Positions 52,050 through 58,997 of a DNA stretch of 64,000 nt are shown here, piece by piece. Both the position numbers and the translations under genes were made by a program. Origin of the DNA: UBA6059 sp040219045 (GTDB taxonomy: Bacteria; Bacteroidota; Bacteroidia; Cytophagales; Cyclobacteriaceae); the NCBI GenBank assembly GCA_965229505.1, contig OZ245881.1, positions 4,960,001 to 5,024,000 of the forward strand. The letters are read 5' to 3'. Within the stretch, counting starts at the first letter, position 1, and each line of letters opens with the position of its first letter. The notes beneath the pieces were generated by a model. It was given only the letters and a program-made list of their open reading frames with translations. It was not told the DNA's origin and made no database searches.

Positions 52050-52575
52050 AGCTCAATGCTCTTTGTTTTACCTCATCTCTTACCTTCTCCAGGCATTTGT
52101 ATTTCTTGACAGTGACAGATCGCTCACTACCGTAACCAAAGCGCACGGACATTTCCTTCATACTCAACCCTTCATAGTAGAAGGACTGCAACAAGTCCAT
52201 GCATTTACTTCCCGTGCGTTCCAGGAACTTTATTAGCTTCTGAGTGAGTGGTGCTGGATTCTCTTCAGTCATTACAAGTTCTATCCCTTCGATCGAACTC
52301 ATCCCGTTTTCACTTGAACATTTCCTCAGCCAAAGCTTCTTGACGATACCCATTATGTAGGCTGCCTCCACTTTTTCTGGTAAGAACCCTGTCATGACGT
52401 GCTTTTCATAATAGAGAACCAATGCCTCTTGAAATAGCTCTCTTGCATCTTCCAAATCACCACCCCGCTTTTTTACAAAGCCGCAAACTTTAGGAAAGAC
52501 CTCTTTGTACCAGTCGGTAATTTGTTGCTCTCTTGAAAGCGTCTTGGTTTGTTCTATGGTTTCCATGACTCTCAT
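52030..52575 (-). CDS. ECF-type RNA polymerase sigma factor
   Basis: A protein of about 181 residues with sigma region 2 (WYKEVFPKVCGFVKKRGGDLEDARELFQEAL) and region 4 (LLQSFYYEGLSMKEMSVRFGYGSERSVTVKKYKCLEKVR). The layout is that of small sigma-70 family regulators in Bacteroidota. The ATG at 52575 is preferred; an upstream in-frame TTG at 52599 is possible. It is the first gene of a three-gene unit with an 89-residue protein and a ClpP-like protease, so its activity is probably controlled post-translationally by these partners (inference). Confidence 0.85.
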   Translation of the reverse strand: MRVMETIEQTKTLSREQQITDWYKEVFPKVCGFVKKRGGDLEDARELFQEALVLYYEKHVMTGFLPEKVEAAYIMGIVKKLWLRKCSSENGMSSIEGIELVMTEENPAPLTQKLIKFLERTGSKCMDLLQSFYYEGLSMKEMSVRFGYGSERSVTVKKYKCLEKVRDEVKQRALSYEDFID

Positions 52576-52729
52576 ATTTACGGATATGTCCTGAATCAAA
52601 GCTAAGTATCACCCATATTAGTCATATTTTTTTCAAGGCCGAACACATCCGCCTCTTATCCGGTCGGATATGCCTAACGCACAATGGCTACCACTAATGT
52701 ATTATCTACTTAAACCATCTAGTAATCTT

Positions 52730-52737
52730 TACTTTTG
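52730..52737 (+). promoter_or_regulatory. Candidate -7 promoter element TACTTTTG
   Basis: TACTTTTG matches TAnnTTTG and lies 21 bp upstream of the MEMO-family gene start at 52759. No clear -33 element accompanies it. Confidence 0.35.
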
Positions 52738-52758
52738 AGCACCTAATCCAACAAGAGC

Positions 52759-53826
52759 ATGCGCATCATCCTAAGTCTAATCGTACTCACTATTTTTCTA
52801 CAGAGTTGTGATCAACAAACTTCTAATCAAGAGCCAAAACAGGAAATAAAGACCCGGAAGGCAAGAAGCTATGCCAAGCATGATTTTCAGATGGACTCTA
52901 TCTACAGCAGACTGGGGATCATCGATACGCCCAATGACCTGCAATGGAAGGCCGCCATCAGTCCACACGACAACTACAGCTTCGCGGGTGAGCTATACTA
53001 CAAATCTCTTCGTGGCATCAATGCACCAAATATCATCTTGATTGGGGTAGCACATAGAGCGCGCAACTACGATCTACAGGATAAGATCATCTTCGGCACC
53101 TTCGATCAATGGGAGTCGCCCTATGGAGGCATTCCGGTCTCCGACCTGAATCAGGAGATCATGAGCCGCCTACCGGAAAATAACTACATCGTTCACGATA
53201 GTATGCAGGTGATCGAGCACTCGCTGGAAGCCATCATCCCCTGGTTGCATAGAAAAAACAGAAATGCTGAAATAGTCCCGATACTTGTGCCCTACATCAG
53301 CTACGACGGCATTGATTCTATTAGCACTAATCTGGCCAAAGCAGTACAGGGCATTCTTACAGAAAGGAATTGGGTTTATGGGAAGGATGTAGCCATTGTC
53401 ATCTCCAACGACGCTGTGCACTACGGTGACCAGGAGTGGAGCAATCCCGATACGATGGCACCCTTTGGGACAGACTCTGCCGGAACAGAGCAGGCCCGCC
53501 AGATGGATCTGGAGATCATCGATCAGACCTTGACCGAGGAGCTCTCTAGCGAGAAAGTCAGACTGTTCACCGAGTATACGGTCCAACAAGAAGACTATAA
53601 AGAATACAAATGGGTATGGTGCGGTCGATATTCAGTGCCCTTCGGTCTTTCATTCGCCAATAAGCTCAACATGCTCACCGACCAAGAACCACTTAAAGGC
53701 ACCTTCCTGGGCTACCAGACCAGCATCGATCATGAGCATGTGAAGATCGATGATATCGGGATGACCACCTCCGCCTTGACGACCAATCGGCACTGGGTGG
53801 CCTATGTGAGTTTGGTGTATGAGTGA
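52759..53826 (+). CDS. Exported MEMO-family (AmmeMemoRadiSam protein B) lipoprotein
   Basis: A 355-residue protein with a lipoprotein signal (LIVLTIFLQSCDQQ, Cys at about 17) followed by a MEMO domain: ISPHDNYSFAG (about 74-84), IILIGVAHRARNYD, IEHSLEAIIPWLHR and VISNDAVHYGDQ supply the conserved His and Asp ligands. MEMO proteins resemble non-haem iron dioxygenases and usually occur in the cytoplasm with AMMECR1 and radical SAM partners. Neither partner is next to this gene, and the protein is predicted to be exported. Function unknown. Confidence 0.82.
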   Translation: MRIILSLIVLTIFLQSCDQQTSNQEPKQEIKTRKARSYAKHDFQMDSIYSRLGIIDTPNDLQWKAAISPHDNYSFAGELYYKSLRGINAPNIILIGVAHRARNYDLQDKIIFGTFDQWESPYGGIPVSDLNQEIMSRLPENNYIVHDSMQVIEHSLEAIIPWLHRKNRNAEIVPILVPYISYDGIDSISTNLAKAVQGILTERNWVYGKDVAIVISNDAVHYGDQEWSNPDTMAPFGTDSAGTEQARQMDLEIIDQTLTEELSSEKVRLFTEYTVQQEDYKEYKWVWCGRYSVPFGLSFANKLNMLTDQEPLKGTFLGYQTSIDHEHVKIDDIGMTTSALTTNRHWVAYVSLVYE

Positions 53827-53829
53827 TCC

Positions 53830-53865
53830 ATCCATTGCGACGGGTTTAAACCCGTCGCAATGGAT
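53830..53865. terminator. Perfect 36-bp palindrome after the MEMO gene
   Basis: ATCCATTGCGACGGGTTT is followed at once by its exact complement, centred on TTTAAA. It begins 4 bp after the MEMO gene stop. Such a hairpin would be very stable in RNA and could end transcription or protect the mRNA 3' end. No T-run follows, so it may instead be a repeat. Confidence 0.55.
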
Positions 53866-53920
53866 CTACATCCCCAACCACTTCTTAAACTCTGCTGTCT
53901 TCTCCGCACGGACGAGCGCC

Positions 53921-53984
53921 CTTGTCGGTATTTTCACCGACGAGTCTCGAATCGCACATCGTTGTGGGTGAAAACACCCACAAC
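53921..53984. repeat. Twin stem-loop repeat, copy B
   Basis: CTTGTCGGTA-TTTT-CACCGACGAG (53921-53944) is followed by GTTGTGGGTG-AAAA-CACCCACAAC (53961-53984). Order, loop size and linker match copy A at 45809-45874. The element lies in the gene-free stretch 53827-54291, which also holds a TonB receptor remnant and two other palindromes. Confidence 0.75.
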
Positions 53985-54004
53985 GGCAGAGTGGTAAGCG
54001 CAAG

Positions 54005-54152
54005 GTCTCGCATCAGTTCTTCATCGATCTGCAAAACGTCACCAACAGACAAAACCAGTTTGTGGATCGCATACAATGAAGTCACCGACGAGATCAACCG
54101 CGTTGATCAAATCGGTTTCTTCCCTGTTGTGATGTACAGGGTGCAGTTTTAG
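54005..54152 (+). pseudogene. C-terminal remnant of a TonB-dependent receptor (frameshifted)
   Basis: Reading the + strand, one frame gives VSHQFFIDLQNVTNRQNQFV and, after a one-base shift near 54073, a second frame gives YNEVTDEINRVDQIGFFPVV followed by MYRVQF and a stop. Joined, this is a typical final beta-strand region of Bacteroidota TonB-dependent receptors, which end in Phe. Nothing resembling the rest of the receptor lies upstream; the twin stem-loop repeat is found there instead. It is therefore a decayed gene tail. Confidence 0.65.
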
Positions 54153-54163
54153 GATCAATATTT

Positions 54164-54244
54164 AGTGGTGGGACGATAGTTTTATGCTAATTCATTAGCA
54201 ATAAGATCAGCAACATATCTTCGCGCTATACTCGTCCCACCACT
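54164..54244. repeat. 81-bp inverted repeat with nested hairpin
   Basis: AGTGGTGGGACGA (54164-54176) pairs perfectly with TCGTCCCACCACT (54232-54244), and TGCTAAT-TC-ATTAGCA (54185-54200) forms a second perfect hairpin inside. It is non-coding and lies between the receptor remnant and the convergent PD40 gene. Confidence 0.65.
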
Positions 54245-54291
54245 CTGCAACCAAAACTTTCAGACACGGCTGTCTATACATGCTTGTGGTG

Positions 54292-55212
54292 CTAAAACTC
54301 CTGCCAATAAATATTAGCCTGACCCGGGAAGGATACAAAATCAATAATATCATTAACATCGAGAATCGATTCGACTGTCACACTATTATCAACAGCCACT
54401 TCACTGGTGAAGAAAAGGTAGTCACCATCAGGGGTGACGAAAGGGCAAAAATCTAATCTTTGGGTATTGATTGGGGTACCATAATTAACACCTGCAGCAA
54501 ACTGGTCTCCATTTATGTTGCTCCTATAGAGATCGCCTCCACCCTGACCATCTGCTCGACCAAAGCTCGAGAAAAGCATGAAGCTACCTGCAGGATCAAT
54601 GAAAGCATTGAACTCATCATTACCTGTGTTTAATGCTCCGGCAACCACCTGCCGAGGTTGGTACTCGCCGTTTTCAAACTTAGACATCCAGATATCCTCT
54701 CCGGCTACATCACTGTAAGCGGCCGTATAGTAGAGTGTGCCCTCATTGTCTATCGAGGGGTAATACTCATTGGCATCTGTATTGATATTATCATTCAGCC
54801 TTGTTGGGGTTCCCCAGCTACCCCCATTGACATCTACTGACCAGATGTCAAAATTCTGATTTGTTGTGCCATTGTTCGAGGCGAAGTAGAGCTTTTCTCC
54901 ATCTGGTGAGAAAAACGGCTCAATATCGTAGGGTCCGTTTGAAAAGGGTAGGATCTGAGGTAGCGACCATTCACCATTGGAAATTGTCCGATAGACCAAC
55001 ACTGAGCTGGCTCCTACCGAAATCACATGCGAATAGACCATAATAGACTTATCAGGGGATATAGCCATGTCTCGCTGATAGAAGTTGTTAGACACTATGC
55101 CAGGGGCAAAAATCTCCAGTCCATCGGGAGCAGGTAGCAGGGCAAAGTCAACATTTTGAGCGTTCGCGAACGTAACGGCCGTGCTAAGCAGTAAAGTGAT
55201 CAAATATTTCAT
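54292..55212 (-). CDS. Exported PD40/TolB-like beta-propeller protein
   Basis: A 306-residue protein with a signal peptide (YLITLLLSTAVTFANAQ) and several PD40 blades: DMAISPDKSIMVYSH, IEPFFSPDGEKLYFASN, YYPSIDNEGTLYYTAAY, FNAFIDPAGSFMLFSS and CPFVTPDGDYLFFTSE. Five blades can be counted. Such propellers bind proteins or glycans in the periplasm. The function here is unknown. The start overlaps the stop of a lipoprotein gene by 4 bp, so the two are coupled. Confidence 0.82.
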   Translation of the reverse strand: MKYLITLLLSTAVTFANAQNVDFALLPAPDGLEIFAPGIVSNNFYQRDMAISPDKSIMVYSHVISVGASSVLVYRTISNGEWSLPQILPFSNGPYDIEPFFSPDGEKLYFASNNGTTNQNFDIWSVDVNGGSWGTPTRLNDNINTDANEYYPSIDNEGTLYYTAAYSDVAGEDIWMSKFENGEYQPRQVVAGALNTGNDEFNAFIDPAGSFMLFSSFGRADGQGGGDLYRSNINGDQFAAGVNYGTPINTQRLDFCPFVTPDGDYLFFTSEVAVDNSVTVESILDVNDIIDFVSFPGQANIYWQEF

Positions 55213-55691
55213 TGTTGTTCGAATTTAAAATAGACCTTCAGTGCGCCTGACGGGTCATAAGACTTCTTAGATTGATTAAAGGTATTGGCTGCCAATTCAG
55301 CTATCGCGGACTGATCGACCGAAGCAGCTGCCATTGATGATAAATCGGCTATCTGATATCGAAATTCACTGTTATCGGAGCTTTCAACTATGTATGCCTC
55401 GGTGTTTGACCCATCAGACATTTGCAATCCACCTGAAGCCGATTCATAGGTCCAGTTCAGGGTCTTTTCTGCCTGAGTGATACGAGATTGAGCCGTGCCA
55501 TCGGATAAGAACTCAATCGTGAAGCTGTTGAGCCTACTGGAGGTCAGCTCCGTGCTATTTGGTCCATTCTCAAATACAATGGCGCTTAATTTCCAGTTGC
55601 CGACGGGAAACCCCTTTGGTTCTTCCTCACTCCCACAGCTTATCAGCACAGCAGCTATTAGGATGTAGAGATATTGAATTGTTCTTTTCAT
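55209..55691 (-). CDS. Small lipoprotein, lipocalin-like
   Basis: A 160-residue protein with a lipoprotein signal (YILIAAVLISCGSEEE, Cys at about 19). The mature part begins GFPVGNWKLSAIVFENG and has alternating beta-like segments (TIEFLSDGTAQSRITQAEKTLNWTYE), reminiscent of the lipocalin-like domains common in Bacteroidota lipoproteins. Function unknown. Coupled by a 4-bp overlap to the PD40 protein gene downstream. Confidence 0.72.
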   Translation of the reverse strand: MKRTIQYLYILIAAVLISCGSEEEPKGFPVGNWKLSAIVFENGPNSTELTSSRLNSFTIEFLSDGTAQSRITQAEKTLNWTYESASGGLQMSDGSNTEAYIVESSDNSEFRYQIADLSSMAAASVDQSAIAELAANTFNQSKKSYDPSGALKVYFKFEQQ

Positions 55692-55783
55692 ATTAAACGA
55701 TTTTTAAACAACACTATCACCAGTAGTATTGAAAACCTCAGACCGTCAACACACAACCCTATCGCATTCATCAACTCGCCATC

Positions 55784-55897
55784 ATGACCTATGATGATCT
55801 CATTGACGACATTCCGGTATTCGTTGATTTAGAACAGACTTTCGATGACTCGGTTCCTACTGTCACACTTAGTCAACTAGATTGGAATGATGAATAA
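55784..55897 (+). CDS. Possible 37-residue acidic ORF overlapping the sensor kinase start
   Basis: ATG at 55784 opens a 37-residue frame (MTYDDLIDDIPVFVDLEQTF at the start, ending LDWNDE) that overlaps the histidine kinase gene by 11 bp. The frame stays open upstream to about 55736 without another ATG. It is acidic and has no recognised domain. It could be a small co-translated protein or the remnant of a gene tail. Weak support. Confidence 0.3.
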   Translation: MTYDDLIDDIPVFVDLEQTFDDSVPTVTLSQLDWNDE

Positions 55898-56924
55898 ACA
55901 TCTTCGATATCTCCCCTTTTGGCTTAGCATATTCCTCCTTGAGTTATACAATGAGTATTCCTGGATTCGGGGATCTCTGAGCGAGTACCCATTTATGAGT
56001 ATTCTGGCGTTTGCGATAGCGACGGAGCTTTCATTGATGACCGTCAGGGTTCCTGTTGCTATCTTATCAGGAAGAATACTGTTCAACAAGGGGCTACATT
56101 GGGCCCAGAAGACGTTGATCTTTGCCTTGGTGCTGGGCTCTGGCATCATCCTGTACAGAGTAGTATCTATATTCTACATCCTGGAGATTCTCTATCAAGA
56201 ACTACCTGAACATCAGAATTTCTTCTCCATCAATAGCCTCAACGTGGCGCTCATCAACCTTTGCTTTTGGTCGGGCCTTTTTCTTGCCTATCGGCAATAT
56301 CTGATCACGAGAGAGTTTGAAAAGAAAGAAAAAAGACTCAAAGAGGAAAAACTTGCCACGGAGCTTAAACTTCTCAAAGCCCAGCTCAACCCTCATTTCC
56401 TCTTTAATACCTTAAATAATATCTATGGGCTGGCCAGGTCCGGAGATAAAAAAACGCCCGATGTAATCCTGGAACTTTCAGACCTACTGCGCTTCATGCT
56501 GTACGAAACCAACAGCGCAACTATCACGCTGCGGAAAGAACTTGATATACTTGAAAAATTCATTTCCCTCGAAAAACTAAGGTATGGTAGCGCCCTCAAT
56601 GTCGAATACGAAAAAGAGATTGCTAACTATGGATTTACCATTTCGCCTTTACTGATTATCAATCTTGTAGAAAATTCTTTCAAGCATGGAATAAGTGAAA
56701 CACTATCCTGTCCTTTTATAAGGATATCAGTCATCCAAAAGGGTGAATGCTGCAAGGTGGAAATAGAGAATTCAAAGACAGAAACAAACCATCCCTCAAG
56801 CAAAGCAATGGGGCTTAAAAATGTCAAAAGACAACTTTCGTTACTCTATGACCAGTCTGTGTTGGAAATCGATGAGCAGCGCCACACCTTCAAAGTCACC
56901 ATGACACTACCCTACTCAATATGA
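55887..56924 (+). CDS. LytS/YehU-type membrane sensor histidine kinase
   Basis: A 345-residue protein with about four N-terminal membrane helices (to about residue 140), a charged coiled-coil linker (REFEKKEKRLKEEKLATELK) and the His_kinase domain of the LytS family. Phospho-acceptor His is in LKAQLNPHFLFNTLNNIYGL. The ATPase domain has LIINLVENSFKHGI and MGLKNVKRQLSLLY. It pairs with the LytTR response regulator whose gene overlaps it by 4 bp. The signal is unknown. An ATG one codon later is an equally good start. Confidence 0.92.
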   Translation: MMNKHLRYLPFWLSIFLLELYNEYSWIRGSLSEYPFMSILAFAIATELSLMTVRVPVAILSGRILFNKGLHWAQKTLIFALVLGSGIILYRVVSIFYILEILYQELPEHQNFFSINSLNVALINLCFWSGLFLAYRQYLITREFEKKEKRLKEEKLATELKLLKAQLNPHFLFNTLNNIYGLARSGDKKTPDVILELSDLLRFMLYETNSATITLRKELDILEKFISLEKLRYGSALNVEYEKEIANYGFTISPLLIINLVENSFKHGISETLSCPFIRISVIQKGECCKVEIENSKTETNHPSSKAMGLKNVKRQLSLLYDQSVLEIDEQRHTFKVTMTLPYSI

Positions 56925-57634
56925 AGAAGAGCAACTGCATCATTATCGAAGACGAACCAATCGCGTCAGGTATCCTACTTGACTATATAGCACAAGTTCC
57001 GTTCCTTAATGTAGTAGGCAATTATAGGAGCGCAGTTGAGGCCATGCAGGTATTGAATGCCACAGAGGTTGACCTGCTTTTTCTGGATATCCACCTTCCT
57101 GTCATCAGAGGTCTGGATTTTCTAAAATCAATTTCTAAGCCCCGTCATACCATTATCACCTCAGCATATCATCAATATGCAGTAGCTGGTTTTGAACTAA
57201 ATATTACTGACTACTTGCTTAAACCGTATTCATTCGACCGGTTTTTAAAAGCAATTGCAAGAATAGACATTGCTACCAATACTAAAAATATAGAGACAAC
57301 CGAACCAAGTCGCGGGCACATATTCGTTACGTCCAACAAAAGACAGGTCAAAGTACCTTTTTCCGACATTAGATATGTCGAGGCTCGTAAAGAGTATGTT
57401 GTCATTCATACTGACCTTTCCAGTATTAAATCAAAGATGCGTTTATCTGTACTTGAGCAAATGTTGCCGAAAACGCTCTTTCAAAGGACACATCGATCGT
57501 TCATCGTCTCAATAAATCATCTCACCTCGTTTGATCAGTCTTTTGTTGAGATTCCGGATAAGTATATCCCTATCGGCAAAAGTTATCGAGAAGACTTTAC
57601 CAAAGCGGTCGGCAGTTTTTCATACTGCAACTGA
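56921..57634 (+). CDS. LytTR-family response regulator
   Basis: A 237-residue protein with a receiver domain (CIIIEDEPIASGILLDYI at the start, phospho-acceptor Asp in VDLLFLDIHLPVIRGLDFL, then HTIITSAYHQYAVAGFELNI) and a C-terminal LytTR DNA-binding domain (IRYVEARKEYVVIHTDLSSI, FQRTHRSFIVSINHLTSFDQ). It forms a two-component system with the preceding kinase. Targets are unknown; the closest downstream genes belong to the iron cluster. Confidence 0.93.
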   Translation: MKKSNCIIIEDEPIASGILLDYIAQVPFLNVVGNYRSAVEAMQVLNATEVDLLFLDIHLPVIRGLDFLKSISKPRHTIITSAYHQYAVAGFELNITDYLLKPYSFDRFLKAIARIDIATNTKNIETTEPSRGHIFVTSNKRQVKVPFSDIRYVEARKEYVVIHTDLSSIKSKMRLSVLEQMLPKTLFQRTHRSFIVSINHLTSFDQSFVEIPDKYIPIGKSYREDFTKAVGSFSYCN

Positions 57635-57700
57635 CAATCAAGATCTTTCTACCATGTTCATTTCTGAGGCCATTCGCGCATTAGAGGGGTATTTCTAAAA

Positions 57701-57723
57701 TTATTTTTAATAAATCTAAATAA
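57701..57723. promoter_or_regulatory. Fur-like box 1
   Basis: A 23-bp AT-rich inverted repeat, TTATTT plus a centre plus AATCTAAATAA. The same pattern recurs at 58907-58929 and 58968-58990. It lies about 50 bp upstream of the first gene of the imelysin/TonB cluster and is followed by AACTTTG, a possible -7 element. Fur regulation is inferred. Confidence 0.45.
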
Positions 57724-57772
57724 ACTTTGTAGCAAAAGGAGGTCTTTTTAATTTCGTGGCGAGCTACACGAA

Positions 57773-58204
57773 TTGCATCCATTGTCTTCTTCCTCTATAC
57801 AAAGCAAACTTCTTATTGCAAGCCTGATACTGCTGCTATTCGGTACATGTAGCGAGCTTCTGCTTCTTGGGCATTTCGAGGACAATTGGCAACTGGTACC
57901 AGTCATAATACTGGGAATAGCCATTCCCGTGCTGGCAGGTATTCAGTGGCTTGGATTAAGACAACTCACCCTACCCTTCAGAGGTCTCATGGTTGCGGCT
58001 ATCCTCAGCGGTGTGCTCGGCATTTGGTTTCATTTAGAGGCGAATTATGAATTTGAAATTGAGATGTATCCTACCCTAAAGGGTTGGGATCTCTTATCAG
58101 AAATAATGACTGGCGCCATTCCAGCTCTGGCCCCCGGAAGCATGGTGGCCGTCGGTCTCATAGGGATATTATACACTTATCAAAAATCACAGACACATGA
58201 ATAA
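57773..58204 (+). CDS. Small membrane protein of the iron cluster
   Basis: A 143-residue protein starting at a TTG (57773), with four predicted membrane helices: LLIASLILLLFGTCSELLLL, VPVIILGIAIPVLAGIQWLG, FRGLMVAAILSGVLGIWFHLE and MVAVGLIGILYTY. The spacing recalls small DoxX-like or hypothetical membrane proteins, but I recognise no family. It overlaps the HhH lipoprotein gene by 8 bp, so it is part of the same operon. A later start would lose helix 1. Confidence 0.6.
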   Translation: MHPLSSSSIQSKLLIASLILLLFGTCSELLLLGHFEDNWQLVPVIILGIAIPVLAGIQWLGLRQLTLPFRGLMVAAILSGVLGIWFHLEANYEFEIEMYPTLKGWDLLSEIMTGAIPALAPGSMVAVGLIGILYTYQKSQTHE

Positions 58205-58889
58205 ATCGATCCAACTACTATGTTTGGCAGTTGCCCTATTTGCGGTAGCATGCCAGTCCAACTCTAACCAAACAGCAGCTGAAGAGCCAGCGACCACTCC
58301 GGCAGCAACGGAAGAGGTACCGGTTGCAGAGCAACCAGGCTTCATCAACCCCAACCTCGCAACTTCGGAAGAATTGGAGGCGATTGAAGGTTTGGGAGGA
58401 GCGCTCGCAGCGATGATTGTGGAGCAACGACCTTTCTTGTCTATGACAGATCTCGACAGCAAGCTGTCAGCATCTTTGGACGATAGCCAGCGTGAAGCTC
58501 TTTATCAGTCTTTTTTCGTTCCATTCAATCTCAACACCACCCCGGAAGACGACTTCAAGTTGATCCCAGGCGTAGGTGATCGCATGGCTCATGAGTTTGA
58601 AGAGTATCGTCCTTACCAAAATATTCAGCAGTTCCGTAGAGAAATCGGCAAATATGTGGATGAGGCTGAGGTGGCACGTTTCGAGCAATATGTGTTCGTG
58701 CCGGTCGAGTTAAATACCGCCTCAGAAGACGACATACTGGCACTACCCGGCGTGGGCAGCAAGATGGCGCATGAGTTTGAAGAGTACCGTCCTTATCAGA
58801 ACATGGAACAATTCCGAAGGGAAATCGGCAAGTACGTCGATGACAAGGAGTTAGCCAGACTTGAGCGATTGGTCTACCTTAAAAACTGA
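58197..58889 (+). CDS. Lipoprotein with repeated helix-hairpin-helix motifs
   Basis: A 230-residue protein with a lipoprotein signal (LCLAVALFAVACQSN) and a Pro/Thr/Glu-rich linker, then three ComEA-like helix-hairpin-helix units: NPNLATSEELEAIEGLGG, NLNTTPEDDFKLIPGVGD and ELNTASEDDILALPGVGS. The last two are followed by a nearly identical block of the form MAHEFEEYRPYQN. HhH motifs bind DNA non-specifically, but here the protein is exported and lies in an iron-uptake context, so another role is possible. The repeat blocks suggest a recent internal duplication. Confidence 0.8.
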   Translation: MNKSIQLLCLAVALFAVACQSNSNQTAAEEPATTPAATEEVPVAEQPGFINPNLATSEELEAIEGLGGALAAMIVEQRPFLSMTDLDSKLSASLDDSQREALYQSFFVPFNLNTTPEDDFKLIPGVGDRMAHEFEEYRPYQNIQQFRREIGKYVDEAEVARFEQYVFVPVELNTASEDDILALPGVGSKMAHEFEEYRPYQNMEQFRREIGKYVDDKELARLERLVYLKN

Positions 58890-58906
58890 TTTAAGGCAGA
58901 ATAATT

Positions 58907-58929
58907 TTATTTATAATTAATCTAAATAA
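58907..58929. promoter_or_regulatory. Fur-like box 2
   Basis: TTATTTATAATT followed by AATCTAAATAA is a 23-bp near-perfect inverted repeat with one mismatched pair around the centre. It lies between the HhH lipoprotein and DUF4856 genes, 68 bp before the ATG at 58998. Confidence 0.5.
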
Positions 58930-58967
58930 GGTTGATTATTAGCTTCATCAATCCTATCATTGCTCCA

Positions 58968-58990
58968 CTATTTAGAATTAGTCTACATAA
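58968..58990. promoter_or_regulatory. Fur-like box 3
   Basis: CTATTTAGAATTAGTCTACATAA contains TTTAGA facing TCTA and matches box 2 at most positions. It ends 7 bp before the DUF4856 start, so bound repressor would cover the start region of the mRNA or promoter. Confidence 0.45.
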
Positions 58991-58997
58991 AAGAACG

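Noticed and set aside
53885..54097. Possible 70-residue gene on the - strand after the MEMO gene
   Set aside because: It covers the twin stem-loop repeat and is antisense to the receptor remnant; no start context or domain.
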